NCBI GenBank assembly: GCA_020205615.1
Contig: CM035151.1
Coordinates: forward strand, 17,958,322 to 18,022,321
DNA: 64,000 bases
From: Panax quinquefolius
Lineage: Eukaryota > Streptophyta > Magnoliopsida > Apiales > Araliaceae
Reading direction: 5' to 3'
The position numbers and the translations under genes are program-made. Shown here in pieces: positions 1 to 12,674 of this stretch (positions are counted from its first letter, which is position 1; each line of letters starts with the position of its first letter). The notes under the pieces were generated by a model, which was given only the letters and a program-made list of their open reading frames with translations, had not been told where the DNA came from and made no database searches.

Positions 1-176
1 TATTCATTAGTATCACGACCTTAAATTATCCCTCAGACTACTACCAAAGATAATTGTGTATTCATTAAGTATCACGACCACAAATTATCCATGCACTACG
101 TACCGGTGTTTTCATTAGTATCACGACCACAAATTATCCATGCACTACGATCAAAGATAATTGTGTATTCATTACT
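1..176. repeat. 58-bp tandem array, window-edge copy
   Basis: About three units, each with ATTCATTAGTATCACGACC, then AAATTATCC, then a variable CACTAC...AAAGATAATTGTG block. It is the same array as the fuller one at 34,588-34,945 and continues past the window start. Confidence 0.85.
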
Positions 177-1440
177 GATTATGATTATACCTAACAATCC
201 TCTGTCATAATCATACCAAGTCCATCTATGCACTACTGAAATGCAGATGACTTTCAACATAATATAAACATGAGGATAATGATATAAAGAATCAATCAAA
301 TGAGATAAAGGATAAATATTAAACATTTATAATATAATTTATCCAGATTCAAGAATATCCCCATGTTATCAATCACTTAATAATCTCATAATCTAATAAC
401 ATTAATATTATAACAATATTTTAATCACTTCTTAAATTTATAAACAATTTATCTTAATTGTTTACGCTTTTACCATATAATGCATTTAATCATTCAAAAA
501 TGCCATACTCATAAGATATCATCACCAATTATCAAATCTCTCAAAAATATGCATATACTCTATATAGGATTCTTTAGCCATAAAATCCTATTTTCAACTT
601 TGTTACTTCACATAACATATTTAACTCATATGTTCAGTAATTAAACTATTTTCATGAAAAATACCAAATCAGTCCCAAAAATATTTCTTTTCTGCGATTT
701 AGCATAATATAGTCCCATAATGAAAATATATTTTTCTCGAATTTTAAAATTCATTTACTATTTTTCAAAAATCAATTTCTAATTAATTCCTTAAGAAATT
801 AGCTACCTCAAGGTTAACTCCAAAATTCCCAAATCTTGACAGGACCTTACACATGTTAACATGAGCTTCCAGTTTAAATTTCATGGTCATCTGAGTTATA
901 GAACTCCGGTTATAGCGTTTTTAAATCGAAAAAACCTAAATATTGAAATAGTCATAACTTGCTCATTTTAAGTCGAGAATGAGCTCATTTTGGACAGGAG
1001 ATACTTTATACCATATACTTTCATGTCCCAAAAGGCCAGAATTTTTCTCATAATTTAAGTGGCCGAAACAGCCTCTCTAAAATCATGGCAGAAGCTTTTC
1101 CGGTTTTTACAGCTTTACACTCCTTTGCTAAAATCAGTCCACACAAAAATCTACAACACCTTTTCCAGTAATTCCACTTGGATTAGTTAGGTAACTCATA
1201 GATCTAACTCTAGGACTTGACCACATTCAAAAATTCAAAATATAATAGGAGATATGGTCAATTGAATTTCATGTTACGCTTTTTCACTAAAATCGATTTT
1301 CAACTCTTTGTGATTTCTAAGAAACTTTCATGTTTTTACATACTAACCAACATAACTCATCATAAAACTTACTAATACTTCATATACCCATGATTTTTAT
1401 TAGTTCTATACTTTTATTATGACTTTCATCATAATCCACG
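177..1440 (-). repeat. Non-coding LTR-like block of family B interior
   Basis: AT-rich DNA with no open frame. It is nearly collinear with 34,950-36,190 of element B2, for example at the shared CCTTACACATGTTA and GTGGCC.GAAACAGCC stretches. Its look, with an upstream tandem array followed by moderately conserved non-coding sequence, is that of an LTR. It lacks LTR ends and lies inside the element, so it was probably captured. Confidence 0.6.
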
Positions 1441-2330
1441 TAAAATGATCCTTTTAGTTGAAGAAATATTTGAGGGTTTAAGAAATGGGTTTTTGTACTG
1501 GGGTCAATACAAAATTCGATTTCACGTTCTAGGGTAGGCTAGGAAGTCTTCAAGAATACGCCAAGAAATTTATTAATGATAGAAATATCATTCAAAATCA
1601 TTACTCTCGTCCAAGACTTGGATAGTACGTCACATTAATACCAACTGTGACTTCTATCTCTTAACTCGGATAAGCACCTCACAATGATACCTATCAACTT
1701 GCCATCTTCATCATGACGTCATCTACGTAAAGTCGGCTTTGCATTCCACACAAGGAAGTCAACAACGAAAGGATCGGGCTCTTTACTTATGGCTTGATAT
1801 AACAATGATTAACTTTAGGATTTGGTTACTTTGAATTCAGTATAACAAAGTTGGTTAGGAATATGAAAGCTAACAACCTTACTGAAAAGAATAATAATGA
1901 GTAGTTAATCAATCGTTTTCAAAAATTATTTCAAAGGCAAGTATTTTCAAAGAGATAAGATCGACAGGTAACGTGAAAGTGTTTATTTGAAACAACAAGA
2001 TTAATAAACAGTGGGGGTAACGAAGGTTCCTACTAACGAAGTTTCAACCAATAAGTCAAAGTTTAACTTCTTCGGAATCAAATTTAAACGTTGAACACAA
2101 CTAGGTGAAATAAAATAGTGGGTAGAACTTGTATTGAATAAAGTATAGACTTCGCATTAATTTATAATTAACTTTACCCGTAATAACCCGTTCGGGTTTT
2201 CGATTAAACGCCTCGCTTAAATTACCGAAGTTTGACTTTACTATAGGTACATTCCACCTTAAGTGCTTCTTCACATTCACGATCCATGATTTGAATCATT
2301 ATTCTCCGATCCATATCGAATTCGGGTTGA
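1441..2330 (-). pseudogene. Protease to RT-start remnant of B1
   Basis: On the minus strand from about 2,260 this resembles the aspartic protease region of plant Ty3/gypsy elements: a FxSLxCAQRLNL-like stretch, then traces of the VILGIDWL region. Near 1,480-1,600 it ends in the RT entry segment (PISKTPYRMAP-like, read from the reverse of AAATGGG). Multiple stops and shifts prevent any long frame. A PBS-bearing cassette (about 1,633-1,800) is wedged between the protease and RT parts, exactly as in B2. The catalytic DTG/DSG motif is not legible. Function is lost or was never autonomous. Confidence 0.6.
1633..1800 (-). repeat. PBS-leader cassette, copy in B1 PR-RT linker
   Basis: Opens with a TACCAACTGTGAC motif, like an LTR/PBS junction. 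It contains CACCTCACAATGATACC and ACTTGCCATC, and ends near GGGCTCTTTACTTATGGC. The same module recurs at about 36,410, 37,643, 37,804, 57,215, 58,010 and 63,046. Confidence 0.7.
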
Positions 2331-3376
2331 CCATTTGTGGACGCCCCAAAATAGGTATACATCACACCATTACGAGTTGTCAATACATGGTACGTAAACA
2401 ACTACAACTTTATTATTACAACAAGAAATCGTGAGTTTGAATACAAATATTATCTTCTAGACAATATCTATACTCAAATAAATCCTCATCACATTTATTG
2501 ATACATTAATTTACAAAAATGGTGAGGACTACTAAACAATCCTTTCTAAAACCTTCATTCCATACCAGGCACTGCATTTGCTATATTCTCGCCTCCCGAG
2601 AAAAATGGAACAAAAAGGAAAAGGGTGAGCTCAACTAGCTCAAGAAAGAATATTATGACTAAGATAATATACAACAAATTATCGTTAGTCTTCAACAGGA
2701 AAAAAATATAATAGAATACAATAGACAACAAATTTTAAATCAATATTCGCAATGAAATAATAATTCATTAGAAGAGTTAAGTAGAGAATGCAAACTACTA
2801 TCTTCTATGTATGAATTTAAAAGTTCATCGCTCATCTTTTATCCCTCGTAACATCAATCAATATACATCGAATCAAATATTCATCTTTGCACTACTACGT
2901 GCCAAAGATATTCATCATTGGTCATGTTCATTTAAACACATGTTCATCTTTGCACTATCTTGCACTACTGTGCCAAAGATATTCTTCAGAAATCATTCAT
3001 CTTTGCACTACAGCCAAAGATATTCCATAATATCATCATTTAAGACCGAGGATGATGAAAAATTTTTTTTTAAAGAAACGAATCCAAAGTGAAACAAAAT
3101 GACAAGGATTAAGGATTAAGGATTCAGTACTTGGTTTTATCCACGCCCAAAAATACCTCAAAAATAATCATAGTGGTGTAAAATTCAAGAATGATCAAAA
3201 CATGGATACAATCAAAGCTAGTATCCGAATAGATATTTTGGACAAAAAGAAGAAATTTTATTTTTCGGTGAATAGTCAGATCACGTGAATAGTGTCAGAT
3301 ACGTGAATAGTGTCGATATATATGAATAGTAACTCGACACCAAAAGATAGAAATTCCACAAAAACATCTTCACGCT

Positions 3377-3475
3377 TCATGAATAGTACTCGTGAATAGT
3401 AACTCGTGAATAGTAACTCATGAATAGTAACTCATGAATAGTAACCCATGAATAGTAACCCATGAATAGTAACCC
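3377..3475. repeat. 14-bp GTGAATAGTAACTC array
   Basis: About seven head-to-tail units of (G/C)(T/A)(T/C)GAATAGTAACTC, preceded at 3,270-3,345 by looser units separated by CAGATA-like spacers. It lies a few hundred bases upstream of the TATA box in LTR sense, where enhancer repeats are often found. The enhancer role is inference. Confidence 0.85.
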
Positions 3476-3749
3476 CGACATGAAAAAGTTCCAAATTTGA
3501 TAAAAACTTCAGATCAACATTTCAAAGATAATGATATTGAAGAAATAATATCATTACTGAAAAAAATAATATCCTTTACCTCAAGAGAAGCGATTTCTTA
3601 CATTTGGAATATATTTGAATGAACTTGCACCGTATATCAATACTCAAAGTATACTCAAAATACTCACAAGAATACGCTCAAAATATCGAGAGAGAAATAG
3701 AGAGAAAACTTCAGTTTCTGGTGTGATTTTCAATTCTAACCTAAGCACC

Positions 3750-3759
3750 CTATTTATAG
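3750..3759 (-). promoter_or_regulatory. TATA box of A1 3' LTR
   Basis: CTATAAATAG on the minus strand. The same motif is conserved at the same place in every A- and D-type LTR in the window. It probably marks the U3/R boundary just downstream. Confidence 0.7.
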
Positions 3760-5120
3760 GAAATTGCTTAGAACACCAAAGCAGAAAATTTAATATAATA
3801 TTAATATAATTATACAAATTTTCCTTAGCCCACCTTTTGGTCAAAACACCAGCCACACAAGTTAATGATGTCCAAAAAAAATACAAAAACGTTTTTCTTA
3901 ACAAAAATAATTTAAACTCCCAAAAATCAATTATTTAGAGCTTTGAACTTCAATAATTCATAATAAATAGCCCTTTCATCAGAAAATTCGAATCTCATGC
4001 GAGTTTTTATAGGAATTTCAATTCTCTACAACTTTGCAGAAGAAAGTTTTTTCAAATTCCAAATAGAAATTGACCGAAATCCACAAACGGCGATTTTTGG
4101 TGCTATAATCAAATTTCAATCAATAAATGGGGTCCAACCGACATGTTTAACATGTTTTAAACATTTAATGCCACAAAAATACTCTTCCTCCTCGTATACT
4201 CATATATCCCACATTCGTTGTAAAATATCACCATTAATATATTATCAAAATAATATATTTAAATGAATTATTTTATCGAGAAAAAGATAAAATATTAATT
4301 TTCAACAATTGTCATTTTAAAAATTTTCTCCATCTATATCCACATAAAATCAATATTTTCCTCATCATATAAATCAATAATTAATTATTCACAAATAATA
4401 TTACGTAATCACAATATTGACAACCGTGCAGTTCCTCAGAAAGAGGGGCTTTCCAATAAGAATTTCTTCTTCTCGGGCGCAAGCAATTAGATGACCAAAC
4501 CTCTCCTTGATGTAACTTTCTAGACATTGCCCATAAAGTTATCTAATAATATTATTCAGGATAATATGAATTATTGCTTCGATAATGAAAATATCGTGTA
4601 ATGACAATTATTGAAACAACAAAGAATATAAAATATCAACGCAAGCAATTATTAACTCAATAAAATCTTGAATAAAGAATTACGTGTAATCATTATTGAG
4701 TAGTGCCTCTTCACGTAAGAATCAATAATTGGTGCAATAAGTGCTGGTAACCATTGCTCAACAACGCGTATTAGTGTATTTTAACCACCGGGTATTCCAA
4801 CAAGATTAATGGCAGAATAACTACGCCTGTTATTTAAAAACAACTTATATTTGTCGCTTTCTTCATCCAATCGCTTTCGTTATGGGGCCCACACATGGTC
4901 ATACTACCGTCGCATTTAATATTCCCCGACAAAGATTTAATATTCACACGACCAAACGAATATTCCCCGACGATAATGAATATTTTATAACCACTTGCTT
5001 ATTTTGAAATATTTGCGTATTTAACCCTTAACTATCCACATTAATCAAATCAACCCTTACTATTTCAAAATAATAAATAAAGGAAATTCCTTTTTATTTA
5101 AAAAATTTTGGGGTCTTACA

Positions 5121-5155
5121 ACCTCCCTCCTTATGAAATTTCGTCCTCGAAATTG
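5121..5155 (-). other. A1 polypurine tract and conserved 3' internal end
   Basis: Minus strand reads AATTTCGAGGACGAAATTTC then an AAGGAGGGAGG purine run that abuts the LTR start TGTAAGACCCC. This is the usual plus-strand primer site of plant Ty3/gypsy elements. Confidence 0.85.
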
Positions 5156-6460
5156 ACTTACGATACTGTGTGTTTCAAAAGGTGAGGATACCTCGCTTTC
5201 ATTTCCGCTTCCAATTCCCGTGTCATTTCCTCTATAGCATGATTCCTCCACAAAACTTTAACTTGTGGTATGACCTTTGCGCGCGTAGGACATTCTCCTT
5301 CCTATCCAAGATCTTGACAGTCCCTCCTAATACGTTAATCTTTGGCTATCTCGTCCGGTTCTAACTCAATAACGTGGTTCGGGTCTTTCACATATTTACT
5401 GAAGTACGAGATATGTGAAACACATTATGAACACAGAGACATACCTTTGAGGTAACGCAAGTCTATAGGCTACATTTCTACTACTCGGTCAAGAATTTGA
5501 AATGGACCAATAAATCGTGGATTGAGCTTTCCTCTCTTCCCAAATCTTGTAACTCCCTTCCATGGAGCAACTCGCAACAATACACGATCCCCTACATTAA
5601 ATTCCACGCCCTTTCGATGAAGATCCGCATAACTCTTTTTGTCGATCTTGTGCCGCTTTGTATACGCTGTCGAATCATTTGGATCTTTTCGGTGAGTCAT
5701 ACGCATTTAACTTCGGGTCCCAACAATGTTGCTTCACCCACCTCATCCCAACATATTGGAGAAACGACATTTTCGTCCATATAATGCTTGAATGGAGCCA
5801 CACCTATACTTGCTCGATAATCGTTGTTGTAGGAGAATTCCACCAATGGTAAATACTTATCCCAACTACCCTTGAAGTCTAGGACACGAGTCTTAATAAA
5901 TCTTCAAGAGTTTGAATAGTCCTCTCGATTGTCCGTCCGTTTGGGGATGGTATGTCGAACTAAATCGCAAATGCGTGCCCATAGCTTTTTGCAAGCTAAC
6001 CCAAAATCTCGAAGTGAATCTTGGGTCACGATCCCAAACTATGGATACAGCATGCCATGCAACCTCACAATCTCATTCACGTACATACTAGCAAGACGCT
6101 CAAGGGAATAAGTCTCCGTATCGGCAAGAAATGAGCGGACTTGGTTAATCTATCAACAATAACCCAAATAGCATTGATGCCTTGAGAAACCGTAGGAAGA
6201 CCCAGAACGAAATCCATAGTAATGTGTTCCCACTTCCATTAGGAATCTCAAGTGGTTGCAACGGACCCTTAGGTACAAGATGCTCCGCCTTTTTACACGC
6301 CGGCAAGTTAAACACATCGAGATAAACTTTGCAATCTCTCTCTTCATATTGTTCCACCAAAATGTATGTCGAATATCACGATACATTTTAGTACTTCCAG
6401 ATGGATTGCAAATGGCGATTGTGTGCCTCCATCATAATCTTGTACTTCAAATCGAGTCGT
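5121..6460 (-). pseudogene. A1 integrase with GPF/Y module and C-terminal chromodomain (frames broken)
   Basis: Integrase joins retroelement cDNA to the host chromosome. From 6,440 downwards on the minus strand there is the zinc-binding part (HTFWWNNMKREIAKF, CLTC), then the rve core. Next comes a GPF/Y module at 5,470-5,706 with KGVTRFGKRGKLNPRFIGPF. From about 5,400 to 5,160 there is a chromodomain-like tail with VKVLWRNH-type sequence. The order and the tail identify a chromovirus of the Tekay group. At least four frame changes split it here, and the equivalent core in A2 is open for 186 residues. Some of the breaks lie at CTG/CAG positions and may be sequencing artefacts. Confidence 0.82.
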
Positions 6461-6599
6461 TAGGAACACAAAGTTCAGAGTGGACTCAAGTATTCTTCTT
6501 CATCAATTCTCGCTTCCTAATAGCTCCTTCTTGTACTTTCTTCTTCATACGATCGGCCCTGCCCGGTGGCTTCGAGCAACCTTAACTTTTTCTATTAAA

Positions 6600-7930
6600 G
6601 TTGGCTCTATGCGATACTTGACATCATCGCACTCGCTCCCACATATGATCTTCTACTCAATGCGCCGCCTACCACGCTCGCTTTACCGGGATGGTATTGA
6701 ATAGTGTGGTCGTAGTCTTTCAATAGCTCGAGCCAACGTCACTTTAGCCGCAAGATGTTGAGTTCTTTTTGAGTGAAGAAATATTTAAGGCTTTTATGGT
6801 CCGAATATATCTCCACTTTCTCCCCATATAGATAAGTGCCTCCATATTTTTAGCAAAAAACGATCGGCCGCTAACTCTAGATCATGAGTAGGATAATTCC
6901 TCTCATACTCTTTAAGTTGTCGCGAGGCATAGGCTATGACTTTCCCACGTTGCATGAGAACACATCCTAACCCTTTGCTCAAGCATCATCAGAGATAACA
7001 AATCCATCCGAACCAGATGGTATTGTTAGAACACAGTCTTAGAAATAAGTCTCCTCTTAAGCTCTTGGAAGCTTTTCTCGCATTCTTCGCTCCAAACGAA
7101 TTTTGTATCCTCCGAAGTTAAATGAAGTTAATGGAGTAGCGATTCGAGAAAACCCTTCCACGAATCTCCGATAATAACCACTAAGCAAAAAAACTACGAC
7201 TTCATCATCACTTGACTTTGCTCCCTAACTTTGTATTGCTTCAATCTTCACGGATCAACAGATACTCCATGTTTCGACACCACGTGCCCAAGGAATGCTA
7301 CTTCCTCGCCGTAACTCACATTTCTTCAATTTGGCATATAGTTGGTTTTCACGAAGCCTTTGGAGTACCAAATTTCAAATAGTGCTCATGATCTTCACGG
7401 CTTTTGGAATATATGAGGATGTCATCAATAAAGACCACAACGAACTGATCCAAATATTCCTTAAATACTTGGTTCATCATATCCATGAAAGTCGCAGGAG
7501 CATTAGTTAGTCCAAAAGACATGACTAAGAATTCATAATGCCCATACCGAGTTTCAAGGCGTCTTTTGAATATCCTCGCTTTTAATCTTCAAATTGATGA
7601 TATCCGTAAGCGAAGATCGATTTTTGAAAAGAATTGTGCCTCTTGCAATCGGTCAAACAAGTCATCAATACGAGGTAGAGGATACCTATTCTTGATGGTG
7701 ACATGGTTCAATTCCGATAGTCAATACAAAGTCGCATACTCCCGCTCTTTCTTCTTTACAAATAAAACAGAGCACCCCAAGGAGATGTACTAGACGAATG
7801 AAACCGATGTCCAACAATTCTCGTAGTTGGACCTTTAACTCCTCAAGTTCAATAGAGCCATTCGATATGGGGTTTTAGAAATGGGCTTTGTATCGGGTTC
7901 AAGATCAATAAAGAATTCAACTTCACGTTA
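6600..7930 (-). pseudogene. A1 reverse transcriptase-RNaseH (frames broken)
   Basis: The RT entry segment lies at about 7,800-7,930. The palm has [17 protein letters not shown] sequence (7,471-7,560) and a FIDDILIY catalytic box near 7,390-7,430. The thumb sequence YYRRFVEGF lies near 7,140-7,180. RNaseH follows with [10 protein letters not shown] and [20 protein letters not shown] (6,794-6,982) and a [15 protein letters not shown] stretch near 6,760-6,830. FIDD in place of YIDD is common in plant Ty3/gypsy RTs. Length and order match an intact pol, but several shifts interrupt the frame. Confidence 0.85.
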
Positions 7931-8560
7931 CGGGGTAGACCGGGAAGTTCTTCTTGAAATACGCCAGAAAGTCAATAACAACAGGAATATTATTCAAATT
8001 TGACGTGTCTTTATTCAAATCCATAACATGGGCTAGGAAAGCTTGACATCCGCTTTTTAATAAACGAATAGCTTTATGATTAGATATGACAATGATTGAT
8101 TTTAATGGTTTAGTTGCTTGAATTGCATAACAGTTGGTTAGGAATATGAAAACTAACAACCTTATTTAAAAACAATCAATTTTGGCATGATGAGTAGTTA
8201 ACCAATCAATCCCTAAAATCACATCAAAAGCAAGTATCTTTAAAGAGATAAGGTCAATGGTAAGGTAATGGTGCCAACTCTTGAATCAAACAAGATTTAT
8301 AAACAAATGGATGTGATGAAAGTTTCTCCTAACGGAGTTTCCACAGATAGGTCAAAGTCTAATTTCCCGAGTCAAGTTTAAACGTTGAGCACATGCAGAG
8401 AGATAAATGAATGGGTAGCCCCAGGTATCAAGTAAGGTATAAACTTCGCAAGAATTTATAAATAGCTTACCCGTGATCACCTCGTTTGGGTTCTCGCATT
8501 ATGACCAATCACAACAAACGCTTCTTCCTAATCGTTGACTTTGACTTTTTCCGGGATGAT
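7931..8560 (-). pseudogene. A1 aspartic protease region (frames broken)
   Basis: Protease processes the gag-pol polyprotein. The minus-strand frame 7,923-8,159 covers its C-terminal side, where KAIRLLKSGCQAFLAHVMDL is readable. Further upstream the VILGIDWL and CAQRLNL landmarks seen in A2 and A3 are out of frame. It lies between the CCHC knuckle and RT as expected for Ty3/gypsy. Confidence 0.7.
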
Positions 8561-9709
8561 TTTCGAGAGTCACCGTCCCCATTGAACTAGGTTTCGCCAT
8601 CGCATAATCTCGAAAGCGATATGTCCTTCCTTTCCACAACTATAGCATACCTTGAACTGTTGTGGGCGGTTTGGACCGATATGTCCCTCTTTTTCCGCAT
8701 TTGTAGCATATGACCGGTGGTCGTTCTTCTCCCTTAGAACCGATTGTCACGCAAGACCGCTGCGTCTTCATATACGGTCGTTGTTAAATCTCCTCTTTTT
8801 TAAAATCTCCTCCGACTCGCTTTTTTGTTTTCATGGCCATGATTACCACCGAGTGGTTACCATTTCGTCCGTGCGGTTTTTTCTCCGCAGTTATCATTAT
8901 TCATTGATCGCTATCTCTCGATACGATCCCGGTTGTGGGTCCTCATTGGACCGTACTCGTTATCTCGCTTCTAATAATTGAGCCCTGCTTACAACATCGA
9001 ATAGAGAGAAAGTTTATGAGAAATGAGATCTCGACGTATGCCGGGTTTCAAACCTCTAAGAAACATCCGCCATCATCGCTCCTCATTCTCCACCAAATGA
9101 GGTGCAAACACGGATAACTCGCAAACTTTGCCTCGCATCGAGACACCGCCATGTTGTTTTGTTCCAATCTGATGAACTCCACTTCCTTCATACGATTTAA
9201 CACTTTCGTGAAAGTATTTGTCATTAAATAATTTCAAATGTCTCCCACGACATGCCGAAAGTGCGGTTTGGATGGGTACGCTTCACGACTCCCACCAAGA
9301 GTCGCTTCGCCCACGGAACATAAAGGTGGCGAATGGAACCTTTTGTTCCTCCGTGCATCCCAAGACATCAAATATCTTGGTAATTTGCTTAACCCATGTT
9401 TCCGCCATGATCGGATCCGCTTTCCTTCAATTTCGTGGTCCCAACTCTTTGAATCGCTTGGTGTGACAACTCGTGAATTGCTATCATTTCCTCCTCAGAT
9501 TTTGAACACGAGTCTCCTCATTCGATTTTGCATGAATCGCAAAAAACTTCTAAACATCCCCTCGCTCATCATCTCGCTCCATGGTGTTGTTTCATGGAGG
9601 TACATTGCCACACTGTTGCACGTTCTCCTCGTTGGTGTAAAGACAGCATCTCCACGGCCTCATTTACTCCACCATTAATATTCTCAACGACATTCTCAAA
9701 CACCGTCAT
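8561..9709 (-). pseudogene. A1 gag with CCHC zinc knuckle (frames broken)
   Basis: Gag forms the virus-like particle and binds the element RNA. The likely start codon is at 9,709-9,707 on the minus strand, giving MTVFENVVENINGG, which matches MAVFENVFENINNG in A3 and MAIFENNIQNIEIS in B2. The capsid part (about 8,980-9,560) is broken into pieces. The knuckle region (8,600-8,740) is recognisable by homology to the CYNCGKEGHIARDC of A2, but is not in one frame here. The product would be around 350-400 residues. Confidence 0.75.
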
Positions 9710-9879
9710 AAAACAAGGGTTAATTAAGGAAATCAATATATCACATAATATCCCTATATATTGACCAACTAACAAATAAGCTTAGTAGGACACACTAGCG
9801 AAGGATTTACTCGTCTCTCCTCCTAGTTCTATTCCCCGATCACCGCCAGAGATCATATCCCTAAGCTCGATACCAATCG
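9710..9879 (-). other. A1 leader and primer binding site
   Basis: The untranslated leader lies between the 5' LTR and gag. The PBS at 9,865-9,875 reads TGGTATCGAGC on the minus strand. Copies at 40,535 and 57,357 read TGGTATCAGAG(C), the plant initiator-Met tRNA 3'-end complement. The missing base lies in the CTG/CAG of the site. Confidence 0.8.
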
Positions 9880-12674
9880 TGACGCCCCCAAAATAGGTAT
9901 ACATCACCTATTCCGAAGTTGTCAATACATGGTATGTAAACAACTACAACTTTATTATTACAACAAGAAACTGTGAGTTTGAATACAAATATTATCTTCT
10001 GACAATATCTATACTCAAATAAATCCTCATCACATTTATCGATACATTAATTTACAAAATGGTGAGGACTACTAAACAATCCTTTCTAAAACCTTCATTC
10101 CATACCCCGACTGTACTTGCTATATTCTCGCCTCCCGAGAAAAATGGAACAAAAAGGAAAAGGGTGAGCTCAACTAGCTCAATAAAAGAATATTATGACT
10201 AAGATAATATACAACAAATTATCGTTAGTCTTCAACAGGAGAAAAAAATATAATAGAATACAATAGACAACAAATTTTAAATCAATATTCGCAATGAAAT
10301 AATAATTCATTAGAAGAGTTAAGTAGAGAATGCAAACTACTATCTTCTATGTATGAATTTAAAAGTTCATCGCTCATCTTTTATCCCCAGTAACATCAAT
10401 CAATATACATCCGAATCAAATATTCATCTTTTGACCACAGCCAAAGATATTCATCATTGGTCATGTTCATTTAAACACTGCTCATCTTTTGCACTACTGT
10501 GCCAAAGATATTCTTCAGAAATCATTCATCTTTGCACTACAAGGTGCCAAAGATATTCTTAAGAAATCATTCATCTTTGCACTATGTGCCAAAGATATTC
10601 CATAATATCATCATTTAAGACCGAGGATGATGAAAATATTTTTTTTTTAAAGAAACGAATCCAAAGTGAAACAAAATGACAAGGATTAAGGATTAAGGAT
10701 TCGATACTTGGTTTTATCCACGCCCAAAAATACCTCAAAAATAATCATAGTGGTATAAAATTCAAGAATGATCAAAACATGGATACAATCAGAAGCTAGT
10801 ATCCGTAATAGATATTTTGGACAAAAGAAGAAATTTTATTTTTCTAATTGAATAAGGTCGTGATCACGTGAATAGTGTCAGATACGTGAATAGTGCCAGT
10901 ATATGTGAATAGTAACTCGACACCAAAAGATAGAAATTCCACAAAAACATCTTCACGCTTCATTAATAAGATTTCGTGAATAAGAACTCGTGAATAGTAA
11001 ATCGTGAATAGTAACTCATGAATAAGAACTCATGAATGAATAAGAATAACCCCGACATGAAAAAGTTCCAAATTTGATAAAAACTTCAGATCAACATTTC
11101 AAAGATAATGATATTGAAGAAATAATATCATTACTTAAAAAAATAATATCCCTTACCTCAAGAGAAGAAGATTTCTTAATTTGGAATAATATTTGAATGA
11201 ACTTGCACCGTATATCAATACTCAAAGTATACTCAAAATACTCACAAGAATACGCTCAAAATATCGAGAGAAATAGAGAGAAAACTTCAGTTTACGGTGT
11301 GATTTTCAATTTAACCTAAGACCCTATTTATAGAAATTGCTTAGAACACCAAAGCGTAAAATTTAATATAATATTAATATAATTATACAAATTTTCCTTA
11401 GCCCACCTTTTGGTCAAAACACCAGCCACACATGTTAATGATGTCCAAAAAAATACAAAAAACGTTTTTCTTAACAAAATAATTTAAACTCCCAAAATTA
11501 ATTATTTTGAGCTTGAACTTCAATAATTCATAATAAATAGCCCTTTCATCAAAAAATTGAATCTCGCAAATTTTTATAGGAATTTCAATTCTCTACAACT
11601 TTGCGTAAGAAAGTTTTTTCAAATTCCAAATAGAAATTGACCGAAATCCACAAACGGCGATTTTACTGTGCTATAATCAAATTTCAAATCAATAAATGGG
11701 GTCCATTGAACATGTTTAACATGTTTTAAACATTTAATGCCACAAAATACTCTTCCTCCTTATATACTCATATATCCCACATTCGTTGTAAAAATATCAC
11801 CGTTAATATATTATCAAAATAATATATTTAAATGAATTATTTTATCGTAAAAGATAAAATATTAATTTTCAACAATTGTCATTTTAAAATTTTCTCCATC
11901 TATATCCACATAAAATCAATATTTTCCTCATCATATAAATCAATAATTAATTATTCACAAATAATATTATAGAATCACAATATTGACAACCTGCAGCGGT
12001 TCAGAAAGAGGGGCTTTCCAATAAGAATTTCTTCTTCTCTGGCAAGCAATTAGATGACCAAACCTCTCCTTAGATGTAACTTTCTAGACATTGCCCATAA
12101 TGTTATCTAATAATATTATTCAGATAATATGAATTATTGCTTCGATAATGAAAAATATTGTGTAATGACAATTATCAAACAACAAAGAATATAAAATATC
12201 AACGCAAAGAATTATTAACTCAATAAAATATGAATAAAGAATTATCGTAATCATTATTGAGTAGTGCCTTCTTACGTAAGAATCAATAATTGGTGCAATA
12301 CTGGCGTGCAACCGCTTCAACAACGCCAGATTAGTGTATTTTAACCACCGGGTATTCCAACAAAGATTATCTGTAAATAACTACGCCGTTATTTAAAAAC
12401 AACTTATATTTGTCGTTTTCTTCATCCAATCGCTTTCCGTTATGGGGCCCACACATGGTCATTTGCCGTCAGCATTTAATATTCCCACAAAGATTTAATA
12501 TTCCACGACCAAACGAATATTCCCTTAACGATAATGAATATTTTATAACCACTTGCTTATTTTGAAATATTTGCGTATTTAACCCTTAACTATCCACATT
12601 AATCAAATCAACCCTTACTATTTCAAAATAATAAATAAAGAAATTCCTTTTTATTTAAAAATTTTGGTCTTACA
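9880..12674 (-). repeat. A1 5' LTR (right copy)
   Basis: 2,795 bp, TGACGCCCCC...GGTCTTACA on the plus strand, with the same internal arrays and TATA box as the left copy. Most differences from the left copy are 1-3 base changes at CTG, CAG or CG, for example ATTACTGAAA against ATTACTTAAA. The 14-bp array is shorter here (10,960-11,045). Confidence 0.92.
11324..11333 (-). promoter_or_regulatory. TATA box of A1 5' LTR
   Basis: CTATAAATAG on the minus strand, in the LTR that would drive the A1 genomic transcript. Confidence 0.72.

Larger units (their letters stand above)
2336..5120 (-). repeat. A1 3' LTR (left copy)
   Basis: 2,785 bp, bounded TGTGGACGCC...GGGGTCTTACA on the plus strand and followed at once by the reverse of a polypurine tract. 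It contains a degenerate array of CATCTTTGCACTAC...CCAAAGATATTC units (2,880-3,030), a 14-bp array and a TATA box. It pairs with 9,880-12,674. Confidence 0.92.
2336..12674 (-). mobile_element. Element A1: full-length Tekay-type Ty3/gypsy retrotransposon
   Basis: A 10.3-kb element with two 2.8-kb LTRs and about 4.76 kb of interior, read on the minus strand. From right to left it has the 5' LTR (9,880-12,674), PBS, gag, CCHC, protease, RT, RNaseH, integrase, chromodomain, polypurine tract and 3' LTR (2,336-5,120). Both LTRs start TGTAAGACCCC-like and end GGGGCGTC.CA on the minus strand. The LTRs are near-identical outside CTG/CAG sites, which points to a recent insertion. Flanks (CCATT left, ACCGC right) do not form a duplication, so one end may be altered or the copy may derive from recombination. 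Confidence 0.92.

Noticed and set aside
7380..7430. FIDD instead of YIDD in the RT catalytic box as a novelty
   Set aside because: FIDD is common among plant Ty3/gypsy RTs and occurs in both A1 and A2.
8652..9678. Several plus-strand frames of 60-146 residues
   Set aside because: Antisense to the gag of A1; no known motif, and they disappear in A2.
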